8,577 nucleotides of DNA, taken from NCBI GenBank assembly GCA_050693155.1, contig JBOGWA010000013.1:1-8577 (forward strand), given 5' to 3'. The notes under the pieces were generated by a model. The model searched no databases. It was given only the letters and a program-made list of their open reading frames with translations, and had not been told where the DNA came from. The position numbers were made by a program, and so were the translations under genes. Origin of the DNA: JBOGWA01 sp050693155. Lineage in GTDB: Bacteria > Actinomycetota > UBA4738 > CALAEC01. Positions 6,191 through 8,577 of this stretch are shown here, in pieces (within the stretch, counting starts at the first letter, position 1; every line of letters begins with the position of its first letter).

Positions 6191-7398
6191 TCGCTTTCGT
6201 GCGACAGGGGTCGCCCCTCGTACATCTGCCTGAACGTCGCTCCGGCCACACGCCAATCCGATCTCCGCGCATAGTCTCGCGCCCGCGGTTCTATGTCCCG
6301 AGCCAGAGCGGGATCGTCCAAGAACGTTTGGATCGCCTCGGCGAGCCGATCAGGAGACTCGGGCTCAACGACGATGCCGAGACCTTCGCGCCGAACGATG
6401 GCGCCGACGACCCCCGCGTCCGTTGCAATCACCGGGGTGGCGTTCTCCGCCGCTCGTTGCAGAACGCCGCTGTCTCCGCCGAAGACCCGGCGGTACGGGA
6501 GTACCACGGCGTCGGCGGCCGCGAAGTAGTCGTGCATGTCCTCCGTCGGGATGTATTCCAGTCGGGCAACCAGCCGATTCGGCGCATCGAGACGGCTCCG
6601 CCACATTTCTACATCCTCCGTCCCAAAGGCCTTTGGGGCGCCCGCGAGAACGGCCGTCCAGTCGCCCCGTACGGCCCGCAGCGCCTCGAGGAAGATGTCG
6701 GGTCCCTTGTCCCATCGAAGGGCGCCGAAGAACAGAAAGACGGTCGTGTTCTGTGGAAGTCCGAGGCGCCCGCGAGCTTCCTGTTTCGAGATCGGCGGGG
6801 GGGCCTCGGTGGGGTTCGGAACGACCGAAACCTGAGAGGCCACGGACGGTGCGCCCATGGCCGCAACGATCGCCGCCTTCTGCTCGTCGGTGTGCACGAC
6901 CACGGACCGAACGTCCCCTCCGGAAAGGAGGCGCCTGAGGGCTCGTCGGTTGACCTCGAAGAAGAGTCGCTTCGGCCACGGGTAGGCGCGAATCGCATCG
7001 CCGTACCAGATCCAATTCATTGTCCCGAAGATCTTCGTGTCGATTCGCCCCCTCCTTCGCGCCTTGCGGATCGCGGCGAGGAGTGGGATTTCGCTGTAGT
7101 CCAGAGTGAGCAGGTGAAAGACATCGGCGCGCTCCTCATCGGCCCATCGCAGGCACTGCTGAAGCGCTCGGTAGATCTGGAACGATCGCCGCGCCCCGCT
7201 TCCTTCGAAGCCCGGGTCGGAGGGTCCCGCAATGAACCGCAGATCCGGTAGTTGGAGGCCGGATTGGTGGACGATCGCCTCGTCTTTCCAGCTCACGAAT
7301 GTCACGTCATCGCCTTGTTCGGCCCAGTACCTCCAGAGGAAGGACACGACGACGGGCTGATGCCCGCCGATGACGGGAGCAAACAGCAGGATGCGCAT
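6187..7398 (-). CDS. GT4-type glycosyltransferase
   Basis: 403 residues with the two-Rossmann GT-B layout. The N-terminal half begins MRILLFAPVIGGHQP, with the glycine-rich acceptor-side loop. The C-terminal group 1 domain starts near residue 219 with FLFFGALRWDKGPDIFLEAL and continues through DYFAAADAVVLPYR, SGVLQRAAENATPVIATDAG and GIVVEPESPDRLAEAI. It would transfer a sugar from a nucleotide donor to a growing glycan or lipid carrier at the cytoplasmic membrane. The usual E-x7-E pair of GT4 enzymes is not kept: the aligned positions look like G307 and R315, with the SGVLQRAAE form found in a sub-branch of the family. The ATG start has only a weak AGG upstream. The gene is divergent from the B2-like gene and its stop (TAA) overlaps that of guaB3. 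Confidence 0.88.
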   Translation of the reverse strand: MRILLFAPVIGGHQPVVVSFLWRYWAEQGDDVTFVSWKDEAIVHQSGLQLPDLRFIAGPSDPGFEGSGARRSFQIYRALQQCLRWADEERADVFHLLTLDYSEIPLLAAIRKARRRGRIDTKIFGTMNWIWYGDAIRAYPWPKRLFFEVNRRALRRLLSGGDVRSVVVHTDEQKAAIVAAMGAPSVASQVSVVPNPTEAPPPISKQEARGRLGLPQNTTVFLFFGALRWDKGPDIFLEALRAVRGDWTAVLAGAPKAFGTEDVEMWRSRLDAPNRLVARLEYIPTEDMHDYFAAADAVVLPYRRVFGGDSGVLQRAAENATPVIATDAGVVGAIVRREGLGIVVEPESPDRLAEAIQTFLDDPALARDIEPRARDYARRSDWRVAGATFRQMYEGRPLSHESD

Positions 7399-7451
7399 CG
7401 TGCAGTAGCCTAGCGGCGCACGAGTTCACGACGGACGGCCATCGAATGATC

Positions 7452-7456
7452 GGAAG
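7452..7456 (+). promoter_or_regulatory. Ribosome-binding site for the B2-like gene
   Basis: GGAAG lies six bases before ATG 7463-7465, a reasonable Shine-Dalgarno match that supports this start. The 64-base divergent gap shared with the glycosyltransferase gene shows no clear promoter by eye. Confidence 0.4.
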
Positions 7457-7462
7457 ACACAC

Positions 7463-7876
7463 ATGAGTGGGGACGCTGCCCGAAGCTGGGGGCGGCGCCT
7501 GCGTTGGGCGCATCTCGTGCCATGGGCGAGCTTCCTCGTCCTCTACTACGAGACCCTGGGCAAACGAAAGGAGCTCCGGCGCCCGGCAGCCCAGACGCCG
7601 GTCGCGGCGCCGAAGGGCTCACGCCCTCCCTGGAGAACTGTGGTCGGGGTGGTTCGAATGGCTGCGCGACTCACACCGGGAAACGACACGTGCCTCGTGC
7701 GCTCCTTTGCCGCCGCCCGCATGCTCCGCCATTACGGCTATCCGGCTCACGTGGTGATCGGAGTGCCCGAAACGAGGATCGGGGCGCCAGGCTGGGAAGC
7801 GCATGCGTGGGTCGAGGTGGCGGGCGCCGCTGTTGGCCGGGGGGACCACCAGGAGATCGTCAGGCTGAGGCCGTGA
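7463..7876 (+). CDS. Lasso-peptide B2-like protein (transglutaminase-fold leader peptidase family)
   Basis: 137 residues, the usual length for stand-alone lasso peptide biosynthesis B2 proteins (Transglut_core3). The catalytic cysteine lies in DTCLVRSFAAARMLRHYGYPA (C77) and the histidine in WEAHAWVEV (H114). D128 is the likely acid of the triad, though it sits a couple of residues further from the histidine than I would expect. The HYGYPAHVVIGV stretch is typical of the family. A hydrophobic stretch near residues 15-29 precedes the domain. B2 enzymes cleave the leader from a ribosomally made precursor, usually together with a PqqD-like leader-binding protein (B1) and an asparagine-synthase-like cyclase (C). 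Relatives also occur in exopolysaccharide loci without a known precursor. The gene overlaps the HPr-kinase-like gene by GTGA, so the two are almost certainly co-translated. No precursor is seen beside it. Confidence 0.85.
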   Translation: MSGDAARSWGRRLRWAHLVPWASFLVLYYETLGKRKELRRPAAQTPVAAPKGSRPPWRTVVGVVRMAARLTPGNDTCLVRSFAAARMLRHYGYPAHVVIGVPETRIGAPGWEAHAWVEVAGAAVGRGDHQEIVRLRP

Positions 7877-8577
7877 GGGACGGGTCACTGGAGCCGGGGG
7901 GGATCCCCCAATGGCGGATCCCCACATCGGAAGACGCCACCGAACGGTTCTCGTGGGGCGGGCTCGGGATCGCCACGAACCTGTGGCTGCCGAGGCTTCC
8001 GTCAGGAAGCGGCCGCCCCGACCTTCACGTGGTCTGGCGGCTCGGCAAGCGACCGGCCCTGCCGGTCGCAACGGAGCGCCTTTCCGTTCGCGGCAAGGAC
8101 GGAGAGGCCGCATTCACCGTGGCCGGAGACGACCGCGTCAAGGTCTTCGATATCGAGCGGGTGGCCGCATATGTCATCAAGAGCAAGCCGCGGGTCATCG
8201 AGATCTTTCCTGCCGCGCCCGAGGATCCCATGGAGGTTGAACGGTTTCTCGTGAACACCGCCTTGCCGACGTTTGCCGGGATCGTGGAGGGACTCGTCTG
8301 TCTTCACGCGTCGGCTGTTGCTCTGAATGGAAAGGCGACCGTTTTCGCCGGCCCCTCGCGGGTGGGGAAGTCGACGTCCGCCTGGCGACTTCTCAACGAG
8401 GGATGGCGCCTGATCGGCGACGACGCGGTTGTCCTCCGCGAGGACTCGGGAACGTGGATGGTTCCTCCCGGCTCGCGGGGAATCCGGCTCGATGCCCTCA
8501 AGCGAGGTGGTGTCTGGAGGAGCGGCCCCAAGGTAGAGACCATTGTTCCTGCTGCGGAAGGGCCGAGCCGGCTCGGC
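7873..8577 (+). CDS. HPr-kinase-like ATPase / HprK-related serine kinase (3' end outside window)
   Basis: The frame opens with GTG 7873, overlapping the B2 stop (GTGA), and runs without a stop to the right edge: 235 codons of a protein that in relatives is roughly 300 long. After an N-terminal region of about 140 residues comes LHASAVALNGKATVFAGPS with a Walker A loop GPSRVGKST (160-168), then GWRLIGDDAVVL (177-188) with the paired aspartates D183 and D184 typical of HPr kinase-type folds. This class is not the housekeeping HprK/P of Firmicutes. Relatives are found next to B2 proteins in paeninodin-type lasso clusters, where the kinase phosphorylates the precursor C-terminal serine, and in HprK-related systems with PqqD-like proteins. 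The substrate here is unknown. A short palindrome and a G7 tract lie over codons 8-13. Confidence 0.85.
   Translation, partial: MRDGSLEPGGIPQWRIPTSEDATERFSWGGLGIATNLWLPRLPSGSGRPDLHVVWRLGKRPALPVATERLSVRGKDGEAAFTVAGDDRVKVFDIERVAAYVIKSKPRVIEIFPAAPEDPMEVERFLVNTALPTFAGIVEGLVCLHASAVALNGKATVFAGPSRVGKSTSAWRLLNEGWRLIGDDAVVLREDSGTWMVPPGSRGIRLDALKRGGVWRSGPKVETIVPAAEGPSRLG
7898..7909. repeat. 12-base perfect GC palindrome at the start of the kinase gene
   Basis: GGGGGATCCCCC is self-complementary and sits within the first 13 codons of the kinase gene, inside a run of seven G. A second copy of its right half (GGATCCCC) follows at 7916-7923. It may only reflect the encoded residues (GGIPQWRIP), but a hairpin here could damp translation initiation of the coupled gene. 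Confidence 0.35.

Noticed and set aside
6199..7251. 350-residue plus-strand open frame inside the glycosyltransferase gene
   Set aside because: Arg/Gly/Pro-rich with no fold signature; the opposite strand carries an unmistakable glycosyltransferase.
7399..7462. Lasso precursor gene in the gap before the B2-like gene
   Set aside because: The 64-base gap is too short for a leader-core peptide and contains no suitable open frame.
1..8577. CRISPR arrays, tRNA or rRNA genes, insertion-sequence ends
   Set aside because: I saw no regularly spaced repeats, cloverleaf-like sequences, transposase genes or terminal inverted repeats on either strand.

Overview
This is a GC-rich bacterial window, densely packed with genes and with no gene-free stretch longer than about 140 bases. 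The best taxonomic marker is a GuaB3-type, CBS-less IMP dehydrogenase-like protein, typical of Actinomycetota (also known in cyanobacteria). Together with the GC-rich codons and the frequent GTG/TTG starts it suggests an actinobacterial lineage, perhaps a deep-branching one. That placement is inference and rests on one marker.

Layout: (1) the C-terminal tail of an unidentified protein (to 109), overlapping a multi-spanning Wzx/MATE-like polysaccharide flippase (106-1707, +). (2) A PAPS-dependent-type sulfotransferase (1712-2644, -). (3) A TylF/MycF-family O-methyltransferase (2744-3571, +) followed by a free-standing acyl carrier protein (3636-3893, +). (4) A second, paralogous sulfotransferase (3890-4900, -). 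(5) guaB3 (5039-6190, +) with a visible promoter candidate and Shine-Dalgarno site. (6) A GT4-type glycosyltransferase (6187-7398, -). (7) A lasso-peptide B2-like transglutaminase-fold peptidase (7463-7876, +), overlapping by GTGA an HPr-kinase-like ATPase (7873 to the window end, +, truncated).

The content is that of an accessory cell-surface or secreted-product locus. It has enzymes to glycosylate, O-methylate, sulfate and possibly acylate a product, a flippase to export it, and the start of a B2/HprK pair of the kind found in lasso-peptide-like RiPP clusters and in HprK/PqqD/asparagine-synthase modules of exopolysaccharide loci. No precursor peptide, asparagine-synthase-like cyclase or PqqD-like protein is visible here; if they exist they lie beyond the right edge.

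The most distinctive structural feature is the order. Three single minus-strand genes (sulfotransferase, sulfotransferase, glycosyltransferase) alternate with plus-strand genes, and every tail-to-tail junction is either a 4-base gap or a 4-base overlap. Terminators cannot fit between the convergent pairs, so mutual antisense transcription is expected. Seven of the nine genes whose start lies in the window appear to begin with GTG or TTG.
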